DNA from: Dyadobacter jiangsuensis
GTDB lineage: Bacteria > Bacteroidota > Bacteroidia > Cytophagales > Spirosomataceae
Direction of reading: 5' to 3'
NCBI RefSeq assembly: GCF_003014695.1
Contig: NZ_PYAS01000006.1
Span: forward strand, 372,001-436,000
DNA: 64,000 bases
The position numbers were made by a program, and so were the translations under genes. How positions within the stretch are numbered: the stretch's first letter is position 1; each line of letters opens with the position of its first letter. The notes below the pieces were generated by a model, which saw only the letters and a program-made list of their open reading frames with translations, searched no databases and was not told the DNA's origin. Positions 9,062-19,095 of this stretch are shown here, one piece after another.

Positions 9062-11479
9062 TCATTCCCCTTTCAACGATTTCACCGGGTCCATCAAAGC
9101 GGCTTTCACACTCTGAAAACCGACCGTCAACAATGCTACGAGTATCGCCAGGAGCCCGGTAACCGGGAAAATCCACCATTGAATGCCCACCTGGTAGGCA
9201 AACCCCTGCAACCACGCCCGCATGCCGATCCACGCAACGGGCGTAGCGATCACGAGCGCGACGCATACAAGCGAGAGAAACTCACCCGAAAGCATTCGGA
9301 CAATGCTGCCCACCGACGCGCCCAACACTTTCCTCACCCCTATTTCCTTCGTTCGCCGCTCCGCGGAGAATGCCGCGAGCCCAAACAAGCCCAGACAGGC
9401 GATTACCACGGCAATGCAGGTGAAATACAGCACAATGCTTCCCGTACGACGCTCTTTCTCGTAATTTTTCTGAAAATCCTGGTCGAGGAAGGAGTAAGCA
9501 AAAGGAATGTCTGGGTTCAGCTTCCTCCACGCCGCTCCCACCGATGCCAGCACACCGGCGTAGTCCCGGGTTTTTACATTGGCAATAAAATACTGGTACT
9601 TGTCGGTAATGCTGGTAGTAAGCGCATACGGCTTGATTCCTTCGTGCAGGCTGCGGAAGTTGAAATCCTTCACCACACCCACTACCTGCAAACTCCGGCG
9701 TTTACCTCCCAGCTCGAAAAACACATTTTTACCGATCGCCGAAGCCTGGTCGTAACCCATTTCCCGGACGGCTGTTTCGTTCAGGATTATGCTGCTGGAA
9801 TCGCCGCTGAATGCTTTCGTGAAGGAACGCCCGGCAGCCATTTTCAGACCCAGCGTTTCGACATAATCGTCGCCTACGGTTGCGAAATGAATGTCGACGG
9901 CGTCATGCACAGTTTTATTTTCCGCATAAAAAAGCAGGTCTTCAATGTTCTCAATACCAGGATACACCGATCCGCTGGTTGCAGTCTCCACACCAGGAAT
10001 GCGCAGCACTTCCTCCCTGAATGCGTTGTAATGGGCCGTCGCTTTCTCATTTCTGAACGGCACTACGAGTTTCTGCTCCTTGTCAAAACCCAGGTTCTGG
10101 TTTTGAAGAAAAGACAATTGCTGCCCGATTACGATTGCTCCCAGAATGAGGATAATGGATACCGTAAACTGAAATACGACGAGTCCTTTCCGCAGCAGCA
10201 CGGCCGAAGCGACATTTGCGAGCCGGCCTTTGAGCACGCTCACCGGCCTGAACGACGACAAATAAAAGGCCGGATAAAGCCCGGCAACAAGCCCTGTGAA
10301 CAGGGTAATCCCCGCCATCCAGTACAAAAATGCCGGATGAACAAACATGTCGAGGGTTTTACCGGTCAGATTGTTGAAATACGGCAAAAGCAGCTGCACC
10401 ACCAGCACCGCAACGGCAAGGCCCATGACGGCCAGCATCATCGATTCACCGAGGAATTGATACACCAGCGAATTCCTGACTGCCCCCATTACTTTCCGCA
10501 CGCCCACCTCCTTCGCACGCTTTTCGGAGCGCGCGGTGCTGAGGTTCATGAAATTGATGCAGGCAATGAGCAGCAGGAATACGGCGATGGAGCCGAAAAT
10601 ATACAGGTAAGTCATGCTTCCGTTCGGGGCAATCTCGTTCCCGATATCGGATTTCAGATAAATATCGGTTACCGGCTGAATGAACAACTCCTTGGAAATG
10701 CCCACTGCTTTCAGGTCCGCAGCGCCATGCCGGTTCAGGAACGGGGTCAGTTTGGATTCAAATGCCGCCGGGTCGGTACCTTCACGGAGTTTCACATAGG
10801 TATGAAAAATGTTGTTCATCGCCCAGTTGTTCTGCCCCGCAACCCAGCTACCCATATCGCCATTCTGCATGGATAAAATGAAACGGGCATCGATGTGCGA
10901 CTTCTGGTTGTTCCGGTAAACACCCGTGACGGTATAGTCAAAATCACCGAAAGTCAGCCCGACGCGGATCACCTTACCCACCGGATCGACATCCCCGAAC
11001 AACTTCTCGGCCACCTGCTCGGAAAGTATCAGCGTATTAGGCTTACTGAGTGCCTGTCGGGCATTCCCATATTTAAAATCGTAAGTCAATACATCGAACA
11101 GCGTCGAATCGGCGTAGTAGCCATTGTTTTCATAGAACCGCGTGGTTTGCCCGCCATTGCGGTTTTCGAGCAGCATACGGTCGATACCCGAAAATTTCAG
11201 CACGCGCGCTACCGATTCCACTTCCGGAAAATCCGAGTGAAGCCCCGCCGCCACCGGCCCGGGTGTTCCCGCCCATTTTTCATTCCGGGATTCCATCGCA
11301 ATGCGGAAAAGCCGGTCGGCCGACCGATGGTGTTGATCAAAACTCAACTCATCGGAAACATACAGCACAATCAGCAGGCAGGTCGCCAGCCCCAGCCCCA
11401 GTCCGAATACATTAATAGCAGTATATCCCTTGTTGTTCAAGAGATTACGAAAGGCGATTTTCAGGTAGTTTTTTAACAT
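9062..11479 (-). CDS. ABC transporter permease P4, MacB/FtsX family
   Basis: 805 residues. TM1 is of subgroup B type (LATCLLIVLYVSDELSFD). The first periplasmic domain shares landmarks only with P15: FYENNGYYADSTLFDVLTY against FYETKGTHVDSTFFDVFTY, and KSHIDA against RSHIDA. I therefore treat P4 and P15 as sister paralogues. Coupling motifs are AKEVGVRKVMGA and TKEIGVRKVLGAS, and the C-terminus is DPVKSLKGE. A 565-codon open frame on the opposite strand (9179-10876) is an antisense shadow of this gene. Confidence 0.93.
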   Translation of the reverse strand: MLKNYLKIAFRNLLNNKGYTAINVFGLGLGLATCLLIVLYVSDELSFDQHHRSADRLFRIAMESRNEKWAGTPGPVAAGLHSDFPEVESVARVLKFSGIDRMLLENRNGGQTTRFYENNGYYADSTLFDVLTYDFKYGNARQALSKPNTLILSEQVAEKLFGDVDPVGKVIRVGLTFGDFDYTVTGVYRNNQKSHIDARFILSMQNGDMGSWVAGQNNWAMNNIFHTYVKLREGTDPAAFESKLTPFLNRHGAADLKAVGISKELFIQPVTDIYLKSDIGNEIAPNGSMTYLYIFGSIAVFLLLIACINFMNLSTARSEKRAKEVGVRKVMGAVRNSLVYQFLGESMMLAVMGLAVAVLVVQLLLPYFNNLTGKTLDMFVHPAFLYWMAGITLFTGLVAGLYPAFYLSSFRPVSVLKGRLANVASAVLLRKGLVVFQFTVSIILILGAIVIGQQLSFLQNQNLGFDKEQKLVVPFRNEKATAHYNAFREEVLRIPGVETATSGSVYPGIENIEDLLFYAENKTVHDAVDIHFATVGDDYVETLGLKMAAGRSFTKAFSGDSSSIILNETAVREMGYDQASAIGKNVFFELGGKRRSLQVVGVVKDFNFRSLHEGIKPYALTTSITDKYQYFIANVKTRDYAGVLASVGAAWRKLNPDIPFAYSFLDQDFQKNYEKERRTGSIVLYFTCIAVVIACLGLFGLAAFSAERRTKEIGVRKVLGASVGSIVRMLSGEFLSLVCVALVIATPVAWIGMRAWLQGFAYQVGIQWWIFPVTGLLAILVALLTVGFQSVKAALMDPVKSLKGE

Positions 11480-11493
11480 TGGCTTTTAAAATT

Positions 11494-11587
11494 GGGAGGA
11501 AAGGGAGAAGGGAGGAAGGGGAGGATGGAGGAAAGAAAAAGAAAACCTCCTCCCTTTCCTCCATCCTCCCTTTCCTCCTTCCTTCTC
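11494..11587. repeat. R1 hairpin, P4-P5 junction
   Basis: This is one of the most regular R1 copies. The purine arm is 11494-11534 and the pyrimidine arm 11545-11587. The arms share a perfectly complementary core of about 16 bp (GGAGGATGGAGGAAAG on the purine side). The right arm overlaps the P5 stop codon and the left arm begins 15 bases from the P4 start codon. Confidence 0.82.
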
Positions 11588-13985
11588 ACTCCGACCGTAA
11601 CGATTTCACAGGATCCAGCAGTGCCGCCCTGATTGCCTGGTAACTTACCGTAGCGAGCGTGACCAGCAGGGCACCGCCACCGGCCGCGGCGAAAATCCAC
11701 CATGGGATTTCGGTACGGTAATCATATTTTTTGAGCCAGTCGTTCAGGAAATACCATGCCGTGGGCGCCGAAATCAGGAAGGAAATGATAACCAGCAGCA
11801 CAAATTCGCGGGACAGCAATGCCCAAAGGTTGGATACCGAAGCACCCAGCACTTTTCGCACACCAATTTCTTTCGTCCGCTGCTCGGCGGTGAATGATGC
11901 AAGGCCGAACAATCCGAGACAACTGATAAATATCGCCAGCCCGGCAAACATCGTGGCCAGTGTGGCAATGCGTTCTTCGGCCGCGAATTTCAATGCATAT
12001 TCCTGATCGGTGAATTTGTAATCGAAGGGCGCGCCGGGATTTACTTCCCTAAAAACCGCTGCTACCTTCGCCAGCGATTGCCTTAACGGAAGCCCCGGTT
12101 TGAGTTTAACGCTGATGAAATTCGCCCATCCGTAGTTCACCATAAATAACGTCGGACGTACCGGGCTGAACGGTGAGCCCATCACCATATCACGGATCAC
12201 CCCAACTACTTTGTAAGGGTTATTGCCCCATTTCACCATTTGGCCTACAATATCCGATGGTTGCTGGAAACCCATGTATTTCATCGCAGATTCATTCATG
12301 ACCATCCCCAAAGAATCGGTAGAGAACTGGCGGGAGAAATCGCGGCCGCCGATAAATTGCCAGCCGACGGCTTTTCCAAAATCATGAGAGACTCCAATCG
12401 TACCAAAGTTATCATGCAAGTTGGGATCCTTACCCGGCCAGCTGAAACCGCCATTGTTGGAGCCCAGGAATGTGGATGGCGACGAGGAGGTTGCCATTTC
12501 CTCTACCGCACCGGTTTCCTGCAATGCCGCTCGAAGCCGGTTGTACTGGCTGTACAGTTCGGGCGTATTCATTTCGACGGTGATGAGTCCGTTCCGATCG
12601 TAGCCAACCGGCCGGTCCTTCGCGTATTGGATCTGTTTGTAAACAATAGCGGTGCCGATGATCAGCGTTACGGATACCGTAAACTGCAATACCACCAACA
12701 CTTTACGGGGCATTGCGGCAAACCGGCCCGCGTTGAATGTCCCTTTCAAGACCTTCACCGGCTGAAACGACGACAGGTACAATGCCGGATAACTGCCCGA
12801 CAAGAGTCCCGTCAGGAAACAGAATGCAAATCCAGCCGCCCAGAAGTAGCCGTTGCTCCACGGGAACGCGATCCGTTTGTCGGCAATTTCGTTGAACGAC
12901 GGCAATACGAACACCACGATCAGGATCGCGAGCACAAATGCCAGAAAGACCACCATGAACGATTCGCTGAAAAACTGGTTGATCAGCTGCCCTCTGATCG
13001 ACCCGATCGCCTTCCGTATACCAACCTCTTTCGCACGTTTTTCGGAACGCGCCGTGCTGAGATTCATAAAATTGATGGACGCCAGCAGCAATACAAACGC
13101 CCCGATGATCGCAAAAAGCCATACGTAGCGAATACGCCCGTCGGCCTGCCCGGCATCGTCCCATGTGCCGTACAAATGCCATTTCGACATCGGCAGCAGG
13201 TAATTTTGTGGTTTCAGGAATCGGGCTTCTGGTGTGTGTTCCATTTTGATGTTCCTGATTCGCTCGGTAACCCCTTCGAAAGTCGAATTGGGGCGGATCA
13301 GGGTCAGCAGTTGCCAAGAGTTGTTATTCCATTGCTCCTTATCCCGCGCATCGCGCACCCAATTCTGTGTCACTACATACAGGTCCCAGGGCGCGACGAA
13401 AGTCAATTCACGAAATTCCGTATTGTACGGCAGGTTCTCGTAAACGCCCGTCACCTTCATATCGAACTGGTTGTCCAGCTTGATAAGCTTGTCCATCGGG
13501 TTTTCCTTCCCAAACAATGCCTCCGCGACCGATTCCGAGATCAGGATTGAATTGCGTTCTTTGAGGCCGTCGCGCGAGCCTCTTCGCATTTGCAGCGTGA
13601 ACAAGTGCGGTGCCCCGGCGCTCATATACGCGCCGCTTTTGGTAAACTTATTGTCCTTATAGGCCAAAATATGTTGGTCTGTCCAGGACGACTGGACCAC
13701 ATATTCGAAATCGTCTTTGTGATGTTCCTGAAGATATTGCCCAAGCGGATACGAGGTATGCTCACCGCCGTCGTAAGTCTTTCCTTCGAAAACGCCCCGC
13801 TCCACCACCTTCGCAATGCGATCGTAATTAGCGTGATAGCGGTTAAATGCGAACTCGTCGTAAACCCAAAGGCCGATCAGTATAGCCACGGCCATTCCCA
13901 CAGCCAGCCCCCCGATATTGATAGCAGAATAACCCTTGCTTTTGACGAGGTTACGGAATGCGATTTTGAGATAGTTTCTGAACAT
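11586..13985 (-). CDS. ABC transporter permease P5, MacB/FtsX family
   Basis: 799 residues, subgroup A (LIGLWVYDEFAFNRYH after TM1; LLPMSKWHLYGTW before TM2). It carries AKEVGIRKAIGSIR near 320 and TKEIGVRKVLGASVS near 705, and ends DPVKSLRSE. Compared with P1 it is ten residues longer, mainly in the first periplasmic domain. It is flanked by R1 hairpins on both sides (P4 side and P6 side), so it would be released as a discrete RNA segment if the hairpins are processing sites. A 436-codon frame on the opposite strand is a shadow. Confidence 0.93.
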   Translation of the reverse strand: MFRNYLKIAFRNLVKSKGYSAINIGGLAVGMAVAILIGLWVYDEFAFNRYHANYDRIAKVVERGVFEGKTYDGGEHTSYPLGQYLQEHHKDDFEYVVQSSWTDQHILAYKDNKFTKSGAYMSAGAPHLFTLQMRRGSRDGLKERNSILISESVAEALFGKENPMDKLIKLDNQFDMKVTGVYENLPYNTEFRELTFVAPWDLYVVTQNWVRDARDKEQWNNNSWQLLTLIRPNSTFEGVTERIRNIKMEHTPEARFLKPQNYLLPMSKWHLYGTWDDAGQADGRIRYVWLFAIIGAFVLLLASINFMNLSTARSEKRAKEVGIRKAIGSIRGQLINQFFSESFMVVFLAFVLAILIVVFVLPSFNEIADKRIAFPWSNGYFWAAGFAFCFLTGLLSGSYPALYLSSFQPVKVLKGTFNAGRFAAMPRKVLVVLQFTVSVTLIIGTAIVYKQIQYAKDRPVGYDRNGLITVEMNTPELYSQYNRLRAALQETGAVEEMATSSSPSTFLGSNNGGFSWPGKDPNLHDNFGTIGVSHDFGKAVGWQFIGGRDFSRQFSTDSLGMVMNESAMKYMGFQQPSDIVGQMVKWGNNPYKVVGVIRDMVMGSPFSPVRPTLFMVNYGWANFISVKLKPGLPLRQSLAKVAAVFREVNPGAPFDYKFTDQEYALKFAAEERIATLATMFAGLAIFISCLGLFGLASFTAEQRTKEIGVRKVLGASVSNLWALLSREFVLLVIISFLISAPTAWYFLNDWLKKYDYRTEIPWWIFAAAGGGALLVTLATVSYQAIRAALLDPVKSLRSE

Positions 13986-14002
13986 GATCGTTTCTTATTT
14001 AT

Positions 14003-14075
14003 GGGAGGAATAGGAGGAAGGAGAAAGGGGAGGAAGTACCCCAATTTCCCTTTCCTCCTTCCTCCCCTTCCTCCT
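14003..14075. repeat. R1 hairpin, P5-P6 junction
   Basis: Purine arm 14003-14036, pyrimidine arm 14047-14075, loop about 10 bases. The right arm abuts the P6 stop codon at 14076. Confidence 0.8.
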
Positions 14076-16454
14076 TTACTCCCTTTTCAAACTTGTCACA
14101 GGATTCACCAAAGCCGCCCTTACTGCCTGGAAACCTACCGTAGCGAGCGTCACGAGCGCGAGGCCGGCGGCAGCGAATAGGAAAATTCCGGCATCGAGGT
14201 CAATACGGAAAGCGAAATTGGCCAGCCATTTGTACATTACCCAGCCTACCACCGGGAAAGCAATGAGTAATGCGATCGCCAGGAGTTTGACAAAATCCAT
14301 TGAAAGCATCAGCACCACATTGCTTACCGACGCCCCCACTACTTTGCGTATACCGATTTCCTTCTGCCTGCGCTGGGCCGTGAATGCCGCCAATCCGAAA
14401 AGCCCGAGGCACGAAATCACAATTGCCAGCCCGGCAAAATAGCGTGATAGCACCCCTACCCGCCGCTCTGAGGCGTACAATGCCTTGTAGTTTTCATCCA
14501 GAAACTGGTAATCGAACACCAGCCCCTTGTGATGATCCTGGAAAAGCTTGCGCAGGCGGGCAATCGTTTGCTCCTCGGCGCCGCTTTGAATTTTCACCAT
14601 TACATTCGGCATAATGGGGTACATCTGGAAAAAACAGGGTTTCACGGGCTCATACAATGATTCGAAATTGAAATCCTTCACTACGCCGACGATCTGCCGC
14701 TCCATCCCCCAGAATTTCACCGTCGTGCCGACGGGATCTTTGAGTCCCATGCTTTTAATCGCCGACTCATTGAATATGATTTCATTGCGCGCATTCTGAT
14801 TTTGGGAGAAAAACCGGCCTTCGCGGAGCGTCATACCCACTGTTTCCATGAAATTATAACCCACTTCCAGGTTCGAGAACTCAATATCCGTCCCTGCGGG
14901 CTTACCCGGCCATTCGAAACCGGAGATTGCACCGTGCTTGCCGGTGAGGTTGTGGTAATAGCTCGAAGCATTCACGACGCCGGGAATATTTTTCACCTCA
15001 CCCAAAAATCCCTCCGCCGCTTTCAATTTCAGCGAATCCATTTCGAGTGGTATTTCAAAATGAATAATGTGGTCGCGATTGTAGCCCAGGTTACGGTTCT
15101 GGATAAACTGGATTTGCCGATACACGACGATCACCGAAACGATGAAAATCACCGACACCGCAAACTGGAACACGACCAGCCCCCGTCGAACCAGTAATTC
15201 CCCGGCGGTATTCTTCAATTTTCCTTTCAAAACGGAAACGGGATCGAAACCCGACAGATATAATGCGGGATAGCTGCCCGCCAATAGGCCGGTAATAAGC
15301 GTAATGAGCAATGCCGCTGAAATCAGCGTCGGGTCGGGCGAAAGGGTAATCTGCTTACCGGTAATGTTATTGAATTCCGGCAACAGGAGCATCACCACAC
15401 CCACCGCGACGACCAAGGATACGAAAGTGAGCATCAGCGATTCGCTCAAATGCTGCATCACCAGCGAGCTCCGCAATGCCCCCACCACTTTCTTAATCCC
15501 CACTTCCTTCATCCGGCCCGAAGCCTTGGCTGTGGAGAGATTCATGAAATTAATGCAGGCGATCACCAGAATGAATACCGCTATCACTGAAAACAGCCTC
15601 ACGTACGTAATACGTCCGCCCGTCTGCACCCCATTTTCGAATTGGCCGTGGAGGTACTTGTCGGAATAGCGGATCGCGAAAAGCTGAAAATCGATGTCCT
15701 TGTTTTTGGTTTTGAGAAAATGACGGATCTTCTCGTTGAACGACGCCACGTCTGTGCCGCTTTTGAGGATCACAAATGTATTCGGATCGCTGTTGCCCCA
15801 GTTTTCCATTCCCGGCCGCCGCGCTTTAAACTGCTCGAAATTGAAAAGAATATCGAATTGATTACTCGCATTACGTGGATTGCTTTTGAACACACCACCT
15901 ACCCGGTAAAGCCCGCTGAACTGCCCATCGTCCCATTTGACAGTCTTTCCAACCACATTCTGCCGAGTACCAAAAAGCTTTTCAGCCATTTCCTCCGACA
16001 GCGCAAGCGTATTCTTGTCGCCCGTCAGTGCGCCGGCATCCCCCTGCGTGAACGGGCAGGTGAATACATCAAAATAATCGCGGCTGACAAACTGACCACC
16101 GGCCTTCAATTGGGTTTCTCCAATCGAAACCACGCCCTTGTTCGAAAACCATTCCGCGGGCACCACCGTCGTTGCCAGCTCCACCTCCGGCATTTCCGCT
16201 TTCAATGCATCAGCCAGCAAGCCCGGTGTATGTTCGCCCGTCTTGATACCATCCTCCTGCGGCTGGTTCACCATGACCTGATACAAATGCGCGTCCTTGG
16301 CATTGTGCTTGTCTACGCGGAGCTCGTCGACTACCCAGAGGTAGATTAGCAATGTACAAGCCAGCCCGGTGGAAAGGCCCAGCAGATTGAGCAGCGTAAA
16401 TTGCCGATCCTTGACCAGGCTACGCCATGCGATTTTTAGATAGTTTTTGAGCAT
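14076..16454 (-). CDS. ABC transporter permease P6, MacB/FtsX family
   Basis: 792 residues. The first coupling motif reads MKEVGIKKVVGA: the Arg of the usual E-V-G-x-R-K is replaced by Lys, a difference not seen in any other first-half motif of the array. The second is QKEIGIRKVVGAS. The segment KTKNKDIDFQLFAIRYSDKY before TM2 matches P18 (KTKNKDSNVDLFLINYGESY), as does a TPGLLA/TPGILA landmark near 80, so P6 and P18 are sister paralogues. It ends NPVTSLKRE. It is separated from P7 by an R2-type junction. Confidence 0.92.
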   Translation of the reverse strand: MLKNYLKIAWRSLVKDRQFTLLNLLGLSTGLACTLLIYLWVVDELRVDKHNAKDAHLYQVMVNQPQEDGIKTGEHTPGLLADALKAEMPEVELATTVVPAEWFSNKGVVSIGETQLKAGGQFVSRDYFDVFTCPFTQGDAGALTGDKNTLALSEEMAEKLFGTRQNVVGKTVKWDDGQFSGLYRVGGVFKSNPRNASNQFDILFNFEQFKARRPGMENWGNSDPNTFVILKSGTDVASFNEKIRHFLKTKNKDIDFQLFAIRYSDKYLHGQFENGVQTGGRITYVRLFSVIAVFILVIACINFMNLSTAKASGRMKEVGIKKVVGALRSSLVMQHLSESLMLTFVSLVVAVGVVMLLLPEFNNITGKQITLSPDPTLISAALLITLITGLLAGSYPALYLSGFDPVSVLKGKLKNTAGELLVRRGLVVFQFAVSVIFIVSVIVVYRQIQFIQNRNLGYNRDHIIHFEIPLEMDSLKLKAAEGFLGEVKNIPGVVNASSYYHNLTGKHGAISGFEWPGKPAGTDIEFSNLEVGYNFMETVGMTLREGRFFSQNQNARNEIIFNESAIKSMGLKDPVGTTVKFWGMERQIVGVVKDFNFESLYEPVKPCFFQMYPIMPNVMVKIQSGAEEQTIARLRKLFQDHHKGLVFDYQFLDENYKALYASERRVGVLSRYFAGLAIVISCLGLFGLAAFTAQRRQKEIGIRKVVGASVSNVVLMLSMDFVKLLAIALLIAFPVVGWVMYKWLANFAFRIDLDAGIFLFAAAGLALVTLATVGFQAVRAALVNPVTSLKRE

Positions 16455-16467
16455 CGGTGCTTATTTT

Positions 16468-16611
16468 GACCGCGGACGGCCGACCGCCGCCCGCCGATTG
16501 CTGTCATGTTGTTATTACTTGTTGATCTTGCGTCCTGCACATTCGAAATAGTCAGCATTCCAAGTTCCACCGGTTATTTGATCAGCCGTCAGTGGTCGGC
16601 CGTCGGCGGTC
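16468..16611. repeat. R2 inverted repeat, P6-P7 junction
   Basis: The left arm 16468-16498 (GACCGCGGACGGCCGACC-like) and right arm 16581-16611 (GTCAGTGGTCGGCCGTCGG-like) surround about 80 bases with no recognisable gene or promoter. The copy is less regular than the R2 copies at 3994 and 53102. Confidence 0.72.
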
Positions 16612-16623
16612 ATTCACCGACCC

Positions 16624-19005
16624 TCACTCACTTTTCAAACTCTTCACCGGATTCACCAACGCTGCCCTCACACTCTGAAAACCAACCGTCAGCAAGGCAA
16701 TACCGGCTGCGAGAAAACCTGCCCAGGCGAAAATTCCCCAGTGGATATCGATCCGGTAGGCGAAATCCTGCAACCAGCGGTGCATGAAATACCAAGCGAC
16801 AGGGCTGGCGATCACAATCGCGACGAGCACCAGTTTCAGAAAATCCATCGAAAGCATAGCCGTAATACCCGCTACGGATGCGCCGAGCACTTTCCGCACG
16901 CCTATCTCCTTGGTCCGCTGCTCGATGGCGAAAATGGCCAGGCCGAACAACCCGAGGCACGACAGGCACACCGACAGCAATGCAAAAGTGGTCGTCAGCC
17001 TGGTCGCGAGTTCTTCACGCTGGTAAAACTTCGCGATCTCTTCGTCATAGAAACTGTATTCAAATACGTTTTCGGGAAACTGTTTCTGCCAGACAGCACC
17101 GATCCGGTTGATGGTCGACGCATTCACGTGGTTCAGCTTTACCCCCGCCCAGCGATAGCGCGACTGATCCGCAAATACAATCGTCGGTTCGATGCCGGTA
17201 TATAGGTCACCATTATTGAAATCGGATAATACCCCCACAATGGTCCCGGTTTTGCCCGCGTCGCCTACATGCAGGCGACGGTCCAATGCGGCTTCGGGTG
17301 ACTTCAATCCTAATGCCCGCACCATTTTTCGGTTGATCAGCAACTCACTGAGTGTATCCGAATGCACCGGAACCCGGCCCGCGACGAGTTTTAGTCCGTA
17401 TGTTTTTACAAAATGATCATCCGCGGCTCTCGACCGCGCTACAAATTTCTCCCAGTCGCGGTTCTCGAATTTGATCGTTCCGCCTCCGCTGGTCTGAACC
17501 GATGGGGCACTTCTGAAAAACGACAGGTCGGTCACTTCGGGCAATGCCGACAGCTCGTTACGCAGGGCCGTCAGCTTGCTGGTTTCAGTTTCGGGCAAAT
17601 TGAGATGCAGGATCAAATCCTTATCCATTCCGAGGTCCTTGTTTTTCAGGAATTCGGATTGCAGGATGATCAGCGTCGATACTGCGATCAAGACGAATGA
17701 AATGCTGAATTGTGTCACAACGAGCCCTTTTCTGACCGAAAAAAAACTCCGGTTATTTTCCTTCAACAACCCCTTCATAGCCTTCACCGGGTTGAACCTG
17801 GAAATTACGAATGCGGGATAAACGCCTGCCAGCGTGACCACGAACAGCAGCAATGCCGCGCAGAAGTCCAGCAACTGAGGATCTCTAAGGATATCGATGC
17901 GCACATTCAAGCCCAGCCATTGGCTGAGCATCGGCGCAAAAAGCCAGGCGAGTACGAGGGAAATAGCGCCTGCGGTGAAGGTTAACACTGCCGTTTCCTG
18001 TATAAAAAGCCAGAAAACCTGCGCTTGCGAAACACCCAGTACTTTTCTTACCCCCACTTCCTTGCTCCGCTTGAATGCCTGCGCCGTCGAAAGATTAATG
18101 AAATTAAAACAAGCGATGAGAATGAGCAATATGCCCACTGTCGCCAGCACGATGATCGTGTTGTACTTGATTTTTCCGCCATAGGCGATATTGAAATGCA
18201 CGTCCGGCAAATCCTGCAAATGGTAGTGAAAAACCTTTCCGTCGGCACCATAATATTTCTTGGCGAATGCCGGCATCTGCGCTTCAAATGCAGCCTTATC
18301 CTCCGGTGAACGAAGTGTTACAAAAGTTTCGCGACCGCCGTCGATCCAACCCCAGTCTTCATAACCATACTCCGGAACGATCTTTTTTAATGTGGGGAGT
18401 GAAACGAAAATATCCTGCTTAAAATCGGTTTGATCGGGGTAATCGGCTACAATGCCCGCAATTACCAGGTTTTCACGGCTGTTGGCACGGATCACCTTAC
18501 CCATGGCATTGTCGTTTCCGAAATACTTCCGGGCATACCGTTCCGTTACGACCACCTGATTGGGAGCACCCATGGCCGAAGCGCTTCCGCTAATCCATTT
18601 GTAATCAAATATTTTGAAGAAATCGGGATTTGTAAAAGCCAGATGTTCCTTTTTCAGAAACTTGCGCGAAGTTCCCTGGTGATCGACCCGGATGGTCAGC
18701 TCCTTGCGCGCGAGATAAGCGGCGTCCCGGACGTAGCTGAATTCCTTTTTCAACGTTTCATGCAAAACATAAGCCGAGCCCCGCTCCTGCTCCACCGAGC
18801 CATCTTCCAGGTGCAGATCCACCACCACACGATAGGTCCTGTCGGCATGGGCATGGTAGCTGTCCACGCTGAGATGGTACTTCACCAGCTGGAACAGCAC
18901 AATCGCCCCGGCCATCCCCACGGCCAGGCCAACGAGGTTGATACCGGCATAAACCTTATGTTTTGCCAGGCTTCGAAATGTGAATTTTGCAAATGTGTTG
19001 ATCAT
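16624..19005 (-). CDS. ABC transporter permease P7, MacB/FtsX family (divergent subgroup)
   Basis: 793 residues. The N-terminus (MINTFAKFTFRSLAKHK) departs from the usual NYLKIA pattern, and TM1 reads VGMAGAIVLFQLVKYHLSVD. The first coupling region is NLSTAQAFKRSKEVGVRKVLG, where the STARSEKR landmark is replaced by STAQAFKR. P13 shares the AQA..RRS pattern, so the two form a subgroup. The second motif TKEIGVRKVLGAS and the ending NPVKSLKSE are standard. The start ATG at 19005 is the only one that keeps TM1 intact and lies just below an R1 hairpin. Confidence 0.92.
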   Translation of the reverse strand: MINTFAKFTFRSLAKHKVYAGINLVGLAVGMAGAIVLFQLVKYHLSVDSYHAHADRTYRVVVDLHLEDGSVEQERGSAYVLHETLKKEFSYVRDAAYLARKELTIRVDHQGTSRKFLKKEHLAFTNPDFFKIFDYKWISGSASAMGAPNQVVVTERYARKYFGNDNAMGKVIRANSRENLVIAGIVADYPDQTDFKQDIFVSLPTLKKIVPEYGYEDWGWIDGGRETFVTLRSPEDKAAFEAQMPAFAKKYYGADGKVFHYHLQDLPDVHFNIAYGGKIKYNTIIVLATVGILLILIACFNFINLSTAQAFKRSKEVGVRKVLGVSQAQVFWLFIQETAVLTFTAGAISLVLAWLFAPMLSQWLGLNVRIDILRDPQLLDFCAALLLFVVTLAGVYPAFVISRFNPVKAMKGLLKENNRSFFSVRKGLVVTQFSISFVLIAVSTLIILQSEFLKNKDLGMDKDLILHLNLPETETSKLTALRNELSALPEVTDLSFFRSAPSVQTSGGGTIKFENRDWEKFVARSRAADDHFVKTYGLKLVAGRVPVHSDTLSELLINRKMVRALGLKSPEAALDRRLHVGDAGKTGTIVGVLSDFNNGDLYTGIEPTIVFADQSRYRWAGVKLNHVNASTINRIGAVWQKQFPENVFEYSFYDEEIAKFYQREELATRLTTTFALLSVCLSCLGLFGLAIFAIEQRTKEIGVRKVLGASVAGITAMLSMDFLKLVLVAIVIASPVAWYFMHRWLQDFAYRIDIHWGIFAWAGFLAAGIALLTVGFQSVRAALVNPVKSLKSE

Positions 19006-19019
19006 ACTTCTATTTTTTC

Positions 19020-19095
19020 GGGAGGAGAGGGAGGAAGGAGGAAAGGGAGGATGGATTTCCCCTTTCTCCCTTTCCTCCTTCCTCCCCTTCCTCCC
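19020..19095. repeat. R1 hairpin, P7-P8 junction
   Basis: Purine arm 19020-19055 and pyrimidine arm 19058-19095, with almost no loop. The right arm abuts the P8 stop codon at 19096. Confidence 0.8.

Noticed and set aside
9179..10876. A 565-codon open frame on the plus strand across P4 (and similar frames, for example 12240-13550 and 15642-16349)
   Set aside because: It is exactly antisense to a well-supported permease, has a His/Arg/Gln-rich composition typical of reverse-strand translation, and no domain. The same shadow appears opposite almost every permease.
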